A stretch of 64,000 bases of DNA from Actinacidiphila epipremni (GTDB taxonomy: Bacteria; Actinomycetota; Actinomycetes; Streptomycetales; Streptomycetaceae), in NCBI RefSeq assembly GCF_012034175.1, contig NZ_JAATEJ010000005.1:271363-335362 (forward strand). The letters are read 5' to 3'. A program made the translations under genes and the position numbers. Position 1 is the first letter of the stretch. Every line of letters starts with the position of its first letter. Under the pieces are notes generated by a model. That model did no database searches. It saw only the letters and a program-made list of their open reading frames with translations, and was not told the origin of the DNA. Below, one piece after another: positions 24,934 to 33,524 of the stretch.

Positions 24934-26469
24934 ATGACGGTGACGGCCACCAAGCGGCGGTCGAGGCGGGAGGGCGCCCTGGCGTCCCCCTGGGCCCGGG
25001 GCGCGGTCGCCGCCGCGGCCGGGGCGCTGCCCTCGCTGGCCTTCCCCGCCCCTTCCCTGTGGTGGCTGGCGTACGGGGCGCTGGTGCCGTGGATGCTGCT
25101 CGCCCGGTCGGCCCGCACCGCGCGGCGGGCCGCCGTCGACGGGTGGCTCGGCGGCGCCGGGTTCATGCTCGCGGTGCACCACTGGCTCATCCCGAGCCTG
25201 AACGTCTTCGCCGTGGTGCTCGCGCTGCTGCTGGGGGCGCTGTGGGCGCCCTGGGGCTGGCTGGTGCGGCGGCTGCTGGGGACCGGCGGGCAGCAGCAGC
25301 CGCGGGCCGGCGCGGCGCTGGTGCTGCTGCCGTGCGGGTGGCTGATGGTGGAGCTGGTGCGCTCCTGGCAGTATCTCGGCGGGCCCTGGGGGCTGCTGGG
25401 TGCCAGTCAGTGGCAGGTGGCGCCGGCGCTGCGGCTGGTGTCGGTCGGCGGGGTGTGGCTGGTGAGCGCGGCCCTGGTGCTGGTCAACACCGCGGTGGTA
25501 CTGCTGGTGGCGGCGCCCGGGCTGCGCAGGCCCGCGGTGGCCGCGCTGCTCGTGGCGGTGCTGGGCGGGGCCGCGGCGTGGCTGTGGGCGCCGCTGCCGC
25601 GGCCGGCGGGCGGCACCCGGATCGCGATCGTGCAGCCGGGTGTCGTCGCCACCGGGCAGGCGCGGCTGGACCGCGAGGTGGCGCTGACCCGGCGGCTGGC
25701 GGGCAGTCACCCGGGCCTGGTGGTGTGGGGCGAGAGCAGCGTCGGGGTGGACCTGGCCGGCCGGCCCGACGTGGCGCGCCGGCTCGCCGCGCTGTCCCGG
25801 CAGGTCGGCGCTGACCTGCTGGTCAACGTGGACGCCGAGCGCGCCGACGGCTCCGGCATCGCCAAGACGTCGGTGCTGATCGGCCCGGGCGGGGTGACCG
25901 GGCCGACGTACGACAAGATGCGGCTGGTGCCGTTCGGCGAGTACATCCCGCTGCGGTCGGTGCTGGGCTGGGCGACGTCGGTGGGCAAGGCGGCCGGCCA
26001 GGACCGGCGGCGCGGCGCCCGGCAGGTGGTGATGGACGCCGGCGGGCTGCGGTTCGGGCCGCTGGTGTGCTTCGAGACCGCCTTCCCCGACATGAGCCGG
26101 CGGCTGGCCGGGGACGGTGTGCAGCTGCTGGTGGCGCAGTCGTCCACGTCGTCCTTCCAGCACAGCTGGGCGCCCGCCCAGCACGCCTCGCTCGCCGCGC
26201 TGCGGGCGGCCGAGAGCGGGCGGCCGATGGTGCACGCGACGCTGACCGGGATCAGCGCGGTCTACGACGCCGAGGGGCACCGGGTGGGCCGCCGGGTCGG
26301 CACCGGCGCCGGCACCTCGGCGGTCTACGACGTGCCGCTGGCCTCGGGGCGCAGCCTCTACGTCCGGTTCGGCGACTGGGTGCCGCGGCTGGCGCTGCTG
26401 CTGGTGCTGGCCGCGGCGGCGTACGAGGTGACGCTCGCGGTCAGGCGGCCTGTTCCCGTACCTCGGTGA
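24934..26469 (+). CDS. lnt: Apolipoprotein N-acyltransferase
   Basis: 511-residue membrane enzyme that adds the third acyl chain to the N-terminal Cys of lipoproteins. About six hydrophobic helices fill residues 20-215, followed by a nitrilase-type domain. The catalytic triad is visible: Glu in VVWGESSVG, Lys in YDKMRLVPFGEYIPL and Cys in GPLVCFETAFPD. One more hydrophobic helix closes the protein. The ATG at 24934 follows GAGGAG. The 3' end overlaps the convergent oxidoreductase gene by 29 bases. Streptomycetes often carry two lnt copies; only one is in this window. Confidence 0.93.
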   Translation: MTVTATKRRSRREGALASPWARGAVAAAAGALPSLAFPAPSLWWLAYGALVPWMLLARSARTARRAAVDGWLGGAGFMLAVHHWLIPSLNVFAVVLALLLGALWAPWGWLVRRLLGTGGQQQPRAGAALVLLPCGWLMVELVRSWQYLGGPWGLLGASQWQVAPALRLVSVGGVWLVSAALVLVNTAVVLLVAAPGLRRPAVAALLVAVLGGAAAWLWAPLPRPAGGTRIAIVQPGVVATGQARLDREVALTRRLAGSHPGLVVWGESSVGVDLAGRPDVARRLAALSRQVGADLLVNVDAERADGSGIAKTSVLIGPGGVTGPTYDKMRLVPFGEYIPLRSVLGWATSVGKAAGQDRRRGARQVVMDAGGLRFGPLVCFETAFPDMSRRLAGDGVQLLVAQSSTSSFQHSWAPAQHASLAALRAAESGRPMVHATLTGISAVYDAEGHRVGRRVGTGAGTSAVYDVPLASGRSLYVRFGDWVPRLALLLVLAAAAYEVTLAVRRPVPVPR

Positions 26470-27361
26470 CGATGCGTTCGCACAGCTCGTGGGTGGCGAG
26501 CGCGTCGCGGGCGTCCAGCGGGGCGCCGGTGCGGACCGCGTCGAGGAAGGCGAGGGTGATCTGCTCGATGCCGCGCTGCCGGGCGACCGGCACCCAGTCG
26601 CCGCGGCGGCGCAGCGTGGGCTGGCCCTTGTGGTCGACGACCTCGGCGAGGTTGAGCACCTGGCGGCGGGTGTCGCCGCCGCTGACGTCGAGGCTCTCCT
26701 CGACCGAGCCGCTCATCCGGTTCATCGAGCCGACGGCGGTGAAGCCGTCGCCGGACAGGTGCAGCACGACGTGGTGCAGCAGGCCCGCGACGACCTTGGC
26801 CGTGACACGGACCTGCTCGATCTCGCCGGGCACGAGGAAGCGCAGGGTGTCGACGACGTGGATGAAGTCGTCGAAGACCACCTCGCGGGGGTCGTCGGCC
26901 AGGCCGATGCGGTTCTTGTGCAGGAAGACCAGGTCCCGCGGATGGTCCAGGCACTGGACGTAGCCGGGGGCGTGGCGGCGGTTGAAGCCGGCCATCAGCG
27001 GGACGCCGCGGTCCTCGGCGAGCGCGACGAGGGCGCGGGCGCCGGCGGCGTCGCGGGCGAGCGGCTTGTCGACGTAGACGGGCACGCCGGCCTCGATGAC
27101 GGCGGCGGCGATCTCGACGTGGTTCTCGGTGGGCGCGTGCACGAACGCGGCGTCCAGGCCCTGGCCGAGCAGCGCGTCGAGGGTGGTGTGGCGGTGCGGC
27201 AGCCGGTGGGCGTCGCCGATCCGGTCGAGGGTGGCGCGGGTGCGGGTGTGCAGGTGCAGCTCCAGGCCGGGCTGGGCGGTCAGCACCGGCAGGTACGCCT
27301 TCTGCGCGATGTCGCCGAGTCCGATGACGCCGACCTTCAGGGGCTCGCTGCCCGATGCCAT
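26441..27361 (-). CDS. Gfo/Idh/MocA-family oxidoreductase
   Basis: 306-residue NAD(P)-dependent oxidoreductase. It begins with a Rossmann fold (VGVIGLGDIAQKAYLPVL) and carries the EKP-type motif as VYVDKPLARD, where Lys is the conserved catalytic base and Asp replaces the usual Glu. The C-terminal half forms the substrate-binding sheet. Probably acts on a sugar or cyclitol, but no sugar operon surrounds it. The ATG at 27361 begins MASGSEPLKVGV. The 29-base tail-to-tail overlap with lnt means antisense transcription is possible if either terminator is leaky. Confidence 0.9.
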   Translation of the reverse strand: MASGSEPLKVGVIGLGDIAQKAYLPVLTAQPGLELHLHTRTRATLDRIGDAHRLPHRHTTLDALLGQGLDAAFVHAPTENHVEIAAAVIEAGVPVYVDKPLARDAAGARALVALAEDRGVPLMAGFNRRHAPGYVQCLDHPRDLVFLHKNRIGLADDPREVVFDDFIHVVDTLRFLVPGEIEQVRVTAKVVAGLLHHVVLHLSGDGFTAVGSMNRMSGSVEESLDVSGGDTRRQVLNLAEVVDHKGQPTLRRRGDWVPVARQRGIEQITLAFLDAVRTGAPLDARDALATHELCERIVTEVREQAA

Positions 27362-27549
27362 CCGCTGCTCCCGCCTTCCTGCCCGCGCCCCGGCCGGGCG
27401 CGGCGTCCCCGCAGCATACGGGCCGGTCGGGGGCCCGCCGGGGGGCGGGGCGGCACTTCCCCGTACGGGTGACGGCGCGGCACGGCGGGCGCGGGGATCA
27501 CCCTTGGGGGGAATGCCGCCGGGCCGCCGGCGCGGGCAGAGTGGGGCGG

Positions 27550-27939
27550 GTGCGCCTGTCGAACGTCATGGTGATCCTGCTGGCCTGTGCCGCCGCCGGA
27601 TGCACCACCGTCTCCCCCGCTGCCGGCCCCTCCCCCGCGCCGACCCGCCCGGTGCCCCGGGTGGGGGCTCCGGCGCAGCCGCCCGTCGAGCCGCTGCTGG
27701 CCGACGTCACGCCGCCCGCCGGGGCGAAGGCCCCCGCCCCGCCGGGGGCGCCGCACACCCGGGCGCCCGCGCGGCGGACCACTGCGCCGGTGCCGCGCCG
27801 GCCGCGGCCGGTGGGGCGCCGGGCGGCGGTGCCGCCGGGGGTCGCGGGCAGCGGGCCGTGCGCGATGGGCCGGGCGTACGGCGGCTGGCCGGCGGGCAGC
27901 CCCGCCGCCGCCATCTGCGCGGGCGTCTACGGCCGCTGA
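27550..27939 (+). CDS. Small putative lipoprotein, Pro/Ala-rich, unknown function
   Basis: About 129 residues. A short hydrophobic N-terminus (VMVILLACAAAGC) ends in AAGC, a weak lipobox, followed by a long Pro/Ala/Arg linker and a C-terminal block with two Cys (SGPCAMGRAYGGW and AAICAGVYGR) that may form a disulfide. The GTG at 27550 is the best start by the signal peptide, but no clear ribosome site is present; the ATG at 27568 is an alternative. Similar short secreted proteins ending in a Cys-GRAYGGW block occur in Streptomyces; function unknown. Confidence 0.55.
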   Translation: MRLSNVMVILLACAAAGCTTVSPAAGPSPAPTRPVPRVGAPAQPPVEPLLADVTPPAGAKAPAPPGAPHTRAPARRTTAPVPRRPRPVGRRAAVPPGVAGSGPCAMGRAYGGWPAGSPAAAICAGVYGR

Positions 27940-27943
27940 ACAG

Positions 27944-27965
27944 CCGGGCGCGCCACTACGCCCGG
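27944..27965. terminator. Short stem-loop between convergent genes
   Basis: CCGGGCG and CGCCCGG form a 7-base stem with an 8-base loop, just after the lipoprotein stop and before the 3' end of ung. Short stem, so tentative. Confidence 0.45.
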
Positions 27966-27995
27966 GCCGCACCCGTTACGTGTCGGCCGCGCGCG

Positions 27996-28682
27996 TTACG
28001 TGCGGTCGCCGAGGTCGGGGATGCGCCAGTCGATCGGCTGGTGGCCCTGCGCCGCGACCGCCGCGTCGATCTGGCTGAACGGTCGGCTGCCGAGGAAGAG
28101 CTTGGCCGACAGCGGCGAGGGGTGCGCGCCCTGGATCACGATGTGCCGGTCGGTGTCGATGAGCGGCAGCTTCTTCTTGGCGTAATTCCCCCACAGCACG
28201 AAGACCGCCGGGTCCTGGCGGCCGGCGACCGCGCGGATCACGGCGTCGGTGAACTTCTCCCAGCCCTTGCCCTTGTGCGAGTTGGCCTCGCCCTCACGGA
28301 CCGTCAGCACCGCGTTGAGCAGCAGCACGCCCTGCTCGGCCCACGGCAGCAGATAGCCGTTGTCCGGCACCGGGTGGCCGAGTTCGGCGTGCATCTCCTT
28401 GAAGATGTTGCGCAGCGACGGCGGGGTCTTCACCCCGGGGCGCACCGAGAAGCACAGCCCGTGGCCCTGGCCCTCGCCGTGGTACGGGTCCTGGCCGAGG
28501 ATCAGCACCTTGACCCGGTCGAAGGGCGTCGCTTCCAGCGCGGCGAACACCTCTTCCCGCGGGGGGAAGATGCGGTGCTCCTTGCGCTCGGCCTCCACGA
28601 AATCCGTGAGCTGCTGGAAGTAGGGCTTGTCCAACTCCTCGCCGAGAACGCTCTGCCAGGAGTCGGGCAGCATGGTGGGCAC
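27996..28682 (-). CDS. ung: Uracil-DNA glycosylase, family 1
   Basis: 228-residue repair enzyme that removes uracil from DNA. The water-activating motif GQDPYH is at residues 63-68 (Asp65 catalytic) and the minor-groove loop is GAHPSPLSA. The length equals that of E. coli Ung. The GTG at 28682 is chosen because GGAGG lies eight bases upstream; the ATG at 28673 is three codons in. It stands alone between a convergent small gene and the SDR pair. Confidence 0.97.
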   Translation of the reverse strand: MPTMLPDSWQSVLGEELDKPYFQQLTDFVEAERKEHRIFPPREEVFAALEATPFDRVKVLILGQDPYHGEGQGHGLCFSVRPGVKTPPSLRNIFKEMHAELGHPVPDNGYLLPWAEQGVLLLNAVLTVREGEANSHKGKGWEKFTDAVIRAVAGRQDPAVFVLWGNYAKKKLPLIDTDRHIVIQGAHPSPLSAKLFLGSRPFSQIDAAVAAQGHQPIDWRIPDLGDRT

Positions 28683-28783
28683 GTCGGGAACCTCCGGTAC
28701 GCGATCCGTTACTGCGTCAGAACGTACCGCCCGGCACTGACACCGCGCCGGGCGGTGGCCCGTGCGGCTCCCGGGGCCCGCCG

Positions 28784-29569
28784 TCAGGCGCCGCCCGCGC
28801 GCAGGAAGAGGCCGCCGTCGATCACCAGGTTCTGCCCGGTGATCCAGCCGGCCTGCTCGCCGAGCAGGAAGGCCGCGGCGCCGCCGATGTCCTCGGGCTC
28901 GCCGAGCCGGCCCAGCGGATAGCCGGCCGCCGCCTCCTCCTCGCGGCCCTCGTAGAGCGCGGCGGCGAACTTGGTCTTGACCACGGCGGGCGCGAGGGAG
29001 TTGACCCGCACGCCGGGCGCCATCTCGGCGGCGAGCTGCACGGTCAGGTTGACCAGCGCGGCCTTGCTGACGCCGTAGGCGCCGATGAAGGGCGAGGGGG
29101 CCAGGCCCGCGATCGAGGCGACGTTGAGTATCGCGCCGCCGTGCTCCTTCTGCCACGCCTTCCAGGTCTGCTGGGCGAAGCCGAGCGCGGAGATCACGTT
29201 GGTCTCGTACACCTTGCGGGCGACGCCGAGGTCGAGGTCGGCGAGCAGCCCGTAGACGGGGTTGGTGCCGGCGTTGTTGGCGAGGTAGTCGAGGCGGCCG
29301 AAGGCCTCCATGGTGCGTTCGACGGCGGCGGCCTGGTGCGCCTCGTCGTGCGCCTTGCCGGCGACGCCGATGACCCGGTCGGGGCCGAGCCGTTCGACGG
29401 CCTCCTTGAGGGCGTCCTCGTTGCGGCCGGTGATGCACACCCGGTCGCCGCGGGCGACCAGGGCCTGCGCGATGGCGTAGCCGATGCCGCGGCTGGCGCC
29501 GGTGACGAGGGCGGCCCTGCCGCTGTCGGCGGGGGCGGAGGCTGAGGCGGGGGTGGTGTTCTGCGTCAT
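28784..29569 (-). CDS. SDR-family oxidoreductase
   Basis: 261-residue short-chain dehydrogenase with TGASRGIG cofactor site, NNAGTN, catalytic Ser in LNVASIAG and the YGVSK Tyr-Lys pair. The C-terminus GWITGQNLVIDGGLFL is typical of FabG-like reductases. It follows the fabG-type gene by 20 bases and the two are surely co-transcribed. Its homologue next to fabG in S. coelicolor is annotated as a 3-oxoacyl-ACP reductase, from memory. Acyl chain oxidation or reduction is likely. Confidence 0.92.
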   Translation of the reverse strand: MTQNTTPASASAPADSGRAALVTGASRGIGYAIAQALVARGDRVCITGRNEDALKEAVERLGPDRVIGVAGKAHDEAHQAAAVERTMEAFGRLDYLANNAGTNPVYGLLADLDLGVARKVYETNVISALGFAQQTWKAWQKEHGGAILNVASIAGLAPSPFIGAYGVSKAALVNLTVQLAAEMAPGVRVNSLAPAVVKTKFAAALYEGREEEAAAGYPLGRLGEPEDIGGAAAFLLGEQAGWITGQNLVIDGGLFLRAGGA

Positions 29570-29589
29570 GGTGTGGGGTCCTTGGGCCG

Positions 29590-30351
29590 TCAGTCGAGGG
29601 GTCCGCCGGCCACGTACAGCACCTGGCCGGAGACGAATCCGGCGTCGTCGCCGGTGAAGAAGGCGATGGCGCCCGCGACGTCCTCGGGGCGGCCGACGCG
29701 CTGCACCGGGATCTGGGTGGCGGCGGCGGCCTGGAACTCCTCGAAGTCCATGCCGACGCGGGCGGCGGTCGCGGCGGTCATGTCGGTGGCGATGAAGCCG
29801 GGGGCGACGGCGTTGGCGGTGACGCCGAACTTGCCGAGCTCGATGGCGAGGGTCTTGGTGAAGCCCTGCAGGCCCGCCTTGGCGGCGGAGTAGTTGACCT
29901 GGCCGCGGTTGCCGAGCGCGGAGGACGAGGAGAGGTTGACGATCCGGCCGAAGTGCGCGTCGACCATGTGCTTCTGGGCGGCGCGGCTCATCAGGAAGGC
30001 GCCGCGCAGGTGGACGCCGATGACGGTGTCCCAGTCCGCGGCGCTCATCTTGAACAGCAGGTTGTCGCGCAGCACGCCGGCGTTGTTGACCAGCACCGTG
30101 GGCGCGCCCAGTTCCTCGGCGACCCGGGCGACGGCGGCCTGGACCTGCGCCTCGTCCGCCACGTCGGCGCCGACCGCGAGCGCCCGGCCGCCGGCGCCGG
30201 TGATCGCGGCGACGGTGTCCTTGCAGGCGCTCTCGTCGAGGTCGAGTACGGCGACGGCCCGGCCCTCGGCCGCCAGCCGGACCGCGGTGGCGGCGCCGAT
30301 ACCGCGGGCGGCGCCGGTGACGATCGCGACGCGCTGCTCGGTGCTGGACAT
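29590..30351 (-). CDS. fabG: 3-oxoacyl-ACP reductase FabG-type SDR
   Basis: 253-residue short-chain reductase closely patterned on FabG: TGAARGIGAATA, NNAGVLRDNLLFKM, catalytic NLSSSSALGNRGQVNYSAAKAG and VAPGFIATDMT near the active-site lid. It reduces 3-oxoacyl thioesters with NADPH, but in this context, paired with a second SDR under a TetR-like operator, it may act in acyl-CoA degradation instead of synthesis. First gene of the pair, transcribed from the strong promoter at 30433-30461. Confidence 0.9.
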   Translation of the reverse strand: MSSTEQRVAIVTGAARGIGAATAVRLAAEGRAVAVLDLDESACKDTVAAITGAGGRALAVGADVADEAQVQAAVARVAEELGAPTVLVNNAGVLRDNLLFKMSAADWDTVIGVHLRGAFLMSRAAQKHMVDAHFGRIVNLSSSSALGNRGQVNYSAAKAGLQGFTKTLAIELGKFGVTANAVAPGFIATDMTAATAARVGMDFEEFQAAAATQIPVQRVGRPEDVAGAIAFFTGDDAGFVSGQVLYVAGGPLD

Positions 30352-30400
30352 CTGTTCTCCTCAGCCCTGTGGTGCGGCCGGCTCCGTGGCTGCCCACAGA

Positions 30401-30461
30401 TGAGCGACCGCTTAGTAGGTCCCGTTGCCGAAACCGTAGGAGGACAGTGACCGAGTGTCAA
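30401..30461 (-). promoter_or_regulatory. Strong promoter plus TetR-like operator of the SDR pair
   Basis: TTGACA (30461-30456), 17 bases, TACGGT (30438-30433) on the minus strand is the best promoter match in this window. Just downstream, TGAGCG-AC-CGCTTA (30401-30414) is an inverted repeat with one mismatch, of the AGCGnnCGCT type used by TetR regulators of acyl-CoA genes. Bound protein would block elongation or initiation. No TetR gene is adjacent. Confidence 0.7.
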
Positions 30462-30521
30462 CGCCACCACGGGTGATGTGGCCCGGCACACCGCGCGGTA
30501 CGCGCCCGGCGGCGCCGCGGC

Positions 30522-30905
30522 TCAGTGGACCAGCAGGGTGAGCAGCCGGTCCGCCTCGCCGTCCGGGTCGGCGGTGAGCCCGGTGTGGATGGGGCCCGGC
30601 TGCACGACGGTGCTGCGCGGCGCGGTGAGCCAGCGGAAGCGCCGCCCCGGGTCGTCGCCGCCGGCCTGCCCGGCGTCCTCGCCGCCCGCGCACACCTCCT
30701 GGTAGCCGCGCAGCGCCGCCCGTACCGCGGCGACGTCCACGTCCGGGTCGAGGCAGCGCAGCCGGGACTCGTCCAGGTGCACCCGCACCCCGACGTACGC
30801 CTTCGCCCGGCAGTAGACCAGCACGCCGGCGTTGATCAGCTCGCCGCGCTCGATCCGCGGCACGACGCGCACCAGCGCGTACTCGAACACGTCCCGCCCG
30901 CCCAT
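30522..30905 (-). CDS. DUF3037 protein, partner of HipA-like kinase
   Basis: 127-residue cytoplasmic protein of the DUF3037 family (FEYALVRVVPRIERGELINAGVLVYC is the typical opening). The biochemical role is unknown. Its ATG overlaps the HipA-like kinase stop by one base (TGATG), so it is made only after the kinase is translated. This pairing recurs across bacteria and looks like a two-component toxin-antitoxin or kinase-substrate module, which is inference. Confidence 0.85.
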   Translation of the reverse strand: MGGRDVFEYALVRVVPRIERGELINAGVLVYCRAKAYVGVRVHLDESRLRCLDPDVDVAAVRAALRGYQEVCAGGEDAGQAGGDDPGRRFRWLTAPRSTVVQPGPIHTGLTADPDGEADRLLTLLVH

Positions 30906-31750
30906 CAGGCGCGCTCCCCTGCGTCCGCGCCCTCGGCGTTCTTGCCGTCGACCCAGGTGCGCAGCCATTCGGGCGGCGGCCGGCGGTCGCGGCGGCGGGG
31001 GGCGAGGGTGATGCGCTCGTGGATGTCGGCGGCGCGGGCGGCCAGCAGCTCGCCGTAGGCCCGGCGTACGGCGTCGGGCGAGTCGAAGCCGGGCTCGCCG
31101 GCCAGCCACTCGTCCGGGACGAGCGCGGTGACCTCGGCGAGCAGGCCGGCGGTCACCCGCGGCGCCAGTTCCGCCGCGGCGGCGGCCGGGTCGGGCGAGA
31201 AGCGGGACAGGGCGTGGTCGGAGGCATCGTAGGGCTTGGCGGCGGAGGCCGCGGCGCCCTTCCAGTTGTGGTGCCAGATGAGCGAGGCGCCGTGGTCGAT
31301 GAGCCACAGGTTGCGGTGCCAGACCAGCAGGTTGGGGTTGCGCCAGGACCGGTCGACGTTGCCGATCAGCGCGTCGAACCACACGACGCGGCTCGCCTCG
31401 GCGGGCTCCACGCCGAAGGCCAGCGGGTCAAAGCCGAGGGAGCCGGGCAGGAAGTCCATGCCGAGGTTGAGGCCGCCGCTGGCCTTGAGCAGGTCCTGGA
31501 TCTCCTGGTCGGGCTCGCCGAGGCCGATCACCGGGTCAAAGTCGAAGCGGACCAGCTCCGGCACCCGCAGGTCCAGCCGGCGGCCCAGCTCGCCGGCGAT
31601 CACCTCGGCGACCAGCGCCTTGCGGCCCTGCGCGGCGCCGTGGAACTTGACCACGTACGTCCCGAGGTCGTCGGCCTCCACCACGCCGGGCACCGAGCCG
31701 CCCTCGCGCAGCGGCGTCACATACCGGATGCCCGTCACTTCTCTCAGCAT
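30905..31750 (-). CDS. HipA-like Ser/Thr kinase
   Basis: 281-residue protein of the HipA kinase fold without the usual N-terminal HipA subdomain (E. coli HipA has 440 residues). A glycine-rich phosphate loop with a nucleotide Lys (TYVVKFHG) is followed by the catalytic loop DALIGNVDRSWRNPNLLV and the Mg-binding DHGASL. Catalytic residues look intact, so it is probably active. Unlike HipBA there is no small helix-turn-helix antitoxin upstream; instead DUF3037 follows with a TGATG overlap. Target unknown. Confidence 0.85.
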   Translation of the reverse strand: MLREVTGIRYVTPLREGGSVPGVVEADDLGTYVVKFHGAAQGRKALVAEVIAGELGRRLDLRVPELVRFDFDPVIGLGEPDQEIQDLLKASGGLNLGMDFLPGSLGFDPLAFGVEPAEASRVVWFDALIGNVDRSWRNPNLLVWHRNLWLIDHGASLIWHHNWKGAAASAAKPYDASDHALSRFSPDPAAAAAELAPRVTAGLLAEVTALVPDEWLAGEPGFDSPDAVRRAYGELLAARAADIHERITLAPRRRDRRPPPEWLRTWVDGKNAEGADAGERA

Positions 31751-31927
31751 CGGGCCAGGCTATCGCCGGTCGCGCGGAGGCCGCGCGTTACGGCAGCCGG
31801 GTGAAATCCGGCGGGCGGCTGAACGCAACCCGGTGATCGCGCGTATCACCAGGCACGCGTGCACATCACGCCCGCCGGGCGGCGCCCTCCCGCCGGCCGG
31901 CCCGCCCAGTCGAACAGGATGCAGCTC

Positions 31928-32491
31928 ATGGCCGAAACGCCCGGAGCCGACAAGCCCGGTCTCCCCCTCGTCCCGACCCGTCGCAGCCTCGTCGTCGCGG
32001 CGGGCGGCGCGGGTCTCGCCGCCGTGCTCGCCGCGTGCGGCGGCTCCGACTCGGACTCCGGCTCGGCGTCCGACGCGCCCGCCTCCGGCGCGCCCTCCGA
32101 CGGCGGCGGGGCACCGGCGCCGGCCACCTCGGACGCGGGCTCGGGCTCCGGCTCCGGCTCCGGCTCCGGCTCGGGAGGTTCGGGGGGCTCCGGGTCGGGC
32201 GGCGGCACCGTGCTGGGGAAGACCTCGGACATCCCGGTGGGCGGCGGCAAGGTCTTCGCCGACCAGAAGGTGGTCGTCACGCAGCCGACCGCGGGGCAGT
32301 TCAAGGGCTTCACCGCGGTGTGCACCCACATGGGCTGCACGGTGGCGCAGGTCGCGGACGGCACGATCGACTGCCCCTGCCACGGCAGCAAGTTCCACAT
32401 CGCCGACGGCTCGGTCGCGAACGGCCCGGCCACCTCGCCGCTGGCGGCCGAGCCGGTCACGGTCTCCGGGGACACCCTCACGCTCGGCTGA
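31928..32491 (+). CDS. Rieske [2Fe-2S] lipoprotein
   Basis: 187-residue exported electron-transfer protein. The signal has a Tat motif (TRRSLVVAAGG) and lipobox LAAC with Cys near residue 37, then a Ser/Gly linker coded by repeated GGCTCC triplet pairs, then a Rieske domain with CTHMGC and CPCHGS holding the cluster by two Cys and two His. The ATG at 31928 has AGGA eight bases upstream; the ATG at 31919 is an alternative. A redox partner is not encoded nearby, so a role in outer-membrane-side electron transfer is not defined. Confidence 0.9.
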   Translation: MAETPGADKPGLPLVPTRRSLVVAAGGAGLAAVLAACGGSDSDSGSASDAPASGAPSDGGGAPAPATSDAGSGSGSGSGSGSGGSGGSGSGGGTVLGKTSDIPVGGGKVFADQKVVVTQPTAGQFKGFTAVCTHMGCTVAQVADGTIDCPCHGSKFHIADGSVANGPATSPLAAEPVTVSGDTLTLG

Positions 32492-32516
32492 GCCCGCCGC
32501 CGCGCCGCCGCGCCCG

Positions 32517-32562
32517 CCGCGTCGCCTGACCCGCCGGGACCGTGGCGGGTCAGGCGTCGCGG
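32517..32562. terminator. Bidirectional stem-loop terminator
   Basis: CGCCTGACCCGCC (32523-32535) pairs perfectly with GGCGGGTCAGGCG (32544-32556) around an 8-base loop, and the stem continues as CCGCG/CGCGG past one T-T mismatch. It lies between the convergent Rieske and LysR genes and reaches into the last codons of the LysR gene. Confidence 0.8.
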
Positions 32563-33452
32563 CGGGCGGCGGTGCGCAGCGCGTCCACCGCGGCCCGGAT
32601 CGCCGGGCGGCGGTCGGCGTCGGCGCGCCACACCGCGTAGACGTGGCGGTGCATGGTGTGCCGCACCGGCACCATCCGCACCCCGCCGGGCAGCGGATCC
32701 CGGCCGAGCCGCGGCATGACGGCGACGCCGAGGCCCGCCGCGACCAGGGCGAGCACCGTCGCGTGCTCCTCCGCGTGGTGCGCCACGCGCGGCTCGACGC
32801 CCTTGCCGCGCAGCGTGAACAGCAGCCACTCGTGGCAGAAACCGCCGTCCGGCCAGGCGATCCAGTCGTCGTCGGCGAGTTCGTCGAGGTCGATGTCGGT
32901 ACGGCCCTCCAGCCGGTGCCCGGCCGGCAGCGCGACGTCCACGATGTCGTCGAAGAGCGGCGCCTTGGCCAGGCCCCCGGGCAGCGAGAGCGGCTTGTTG
33001 TACCAGTCGAGCACGACCGCGAGGTCGAGGTCGCCGCGCACCAGCCGGGCCAGCGAGTCGTGCGGCTCCAGCTCGTGCACCGTCGGGCGCAGTTGCGGGT
33101 GCGCGCGGCGCAGTTCGGTGAGGGCGGCGGGGAACAGGCCGCGGACGGCGGTCGGGAAGGCGCCGGCGACCAGGTCGCCGACCGCGGCGCCCCGGTGCGC
33201 CTCCAGGTCGGAGTGCGCGAGCTCGACCAGCGACAGTATCCGCTCGGCGTGCCCGGACAGCAGCCGCCCGGCGTCGGTGAGCCGCACGCCCCGGCCGCTC
33301 CTGGCGAGCAGCGCCTGGCCGGTCTCCCGCTCCAGCTTGGCCATCTGCTGGGAGACCGCGGAGGTGGTCACGCTCAGCACGTCGGCGGCGGCGCTCACCG
33401 AACCGTAGGTGTCGATCGCATGCAGGATGCGCAGGCGCTCCAGACTCAACAT
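32550..33452 (-). CDS. LysR-family transcriptional regulator
   Basis: 300-residue regulator with an N-terminal winged helix (residues 1-60: GSVSAAADVLSVTTSAVSQQM) and a periplasmic-binding-like effector domain. Divergent from the EamA transporter gene, the usual arrangement for a LysR protein controlling its neighbour. The 72-base spacer is the most AT-rich spot nearby. Confidence 0.92.
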   Translation of the reverse strand: MLSLERLRILHAIDTYGSVSAAADVLSVTTSAVSQQMAKLERETGQALLARSGRGVRLTDAGRLLSGHAERILSLVELAHSDLEAHRGAAVGDLVAGAFPTAVRGLFPAALTELRRAHPQLRPTVHELEPHDSLARLVRGDLDLAVVLDWYNKPLSLPGGLAKAPLFDDIVDVALPAGHRLEGRTDIDLDELADDDWIAWPDGGFCHEWLLFTLRGKGVEPRVAHHAEEHATVLALVAAGLGVAVMPRLGRDPLPGGVRMVPVRHTMHRHVYAVWRADADRRPAIRAAVDALRTAARRDA

Positions 33453-33467
33453 ATAAGAAATACTACA

Positions 33468-33496
33468 TTGTCCTTCAACGAAAACTCGCTTGTACT
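33468..33496 (+). promoter_or_regulatory. Promoter of the EamA transporter gene
   Basis: TTGTCC (33468-33473), 17 bases, TGTACT (33491-33496). It lies in the LysR/EamA divergent spacer, where LysR binding would be expected over and upstream of the -35. Confidence 0.5.
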
Positions 33497-33524
33497 ACGA
33501 GATCGGGACCGTCATCGTGGAGCC

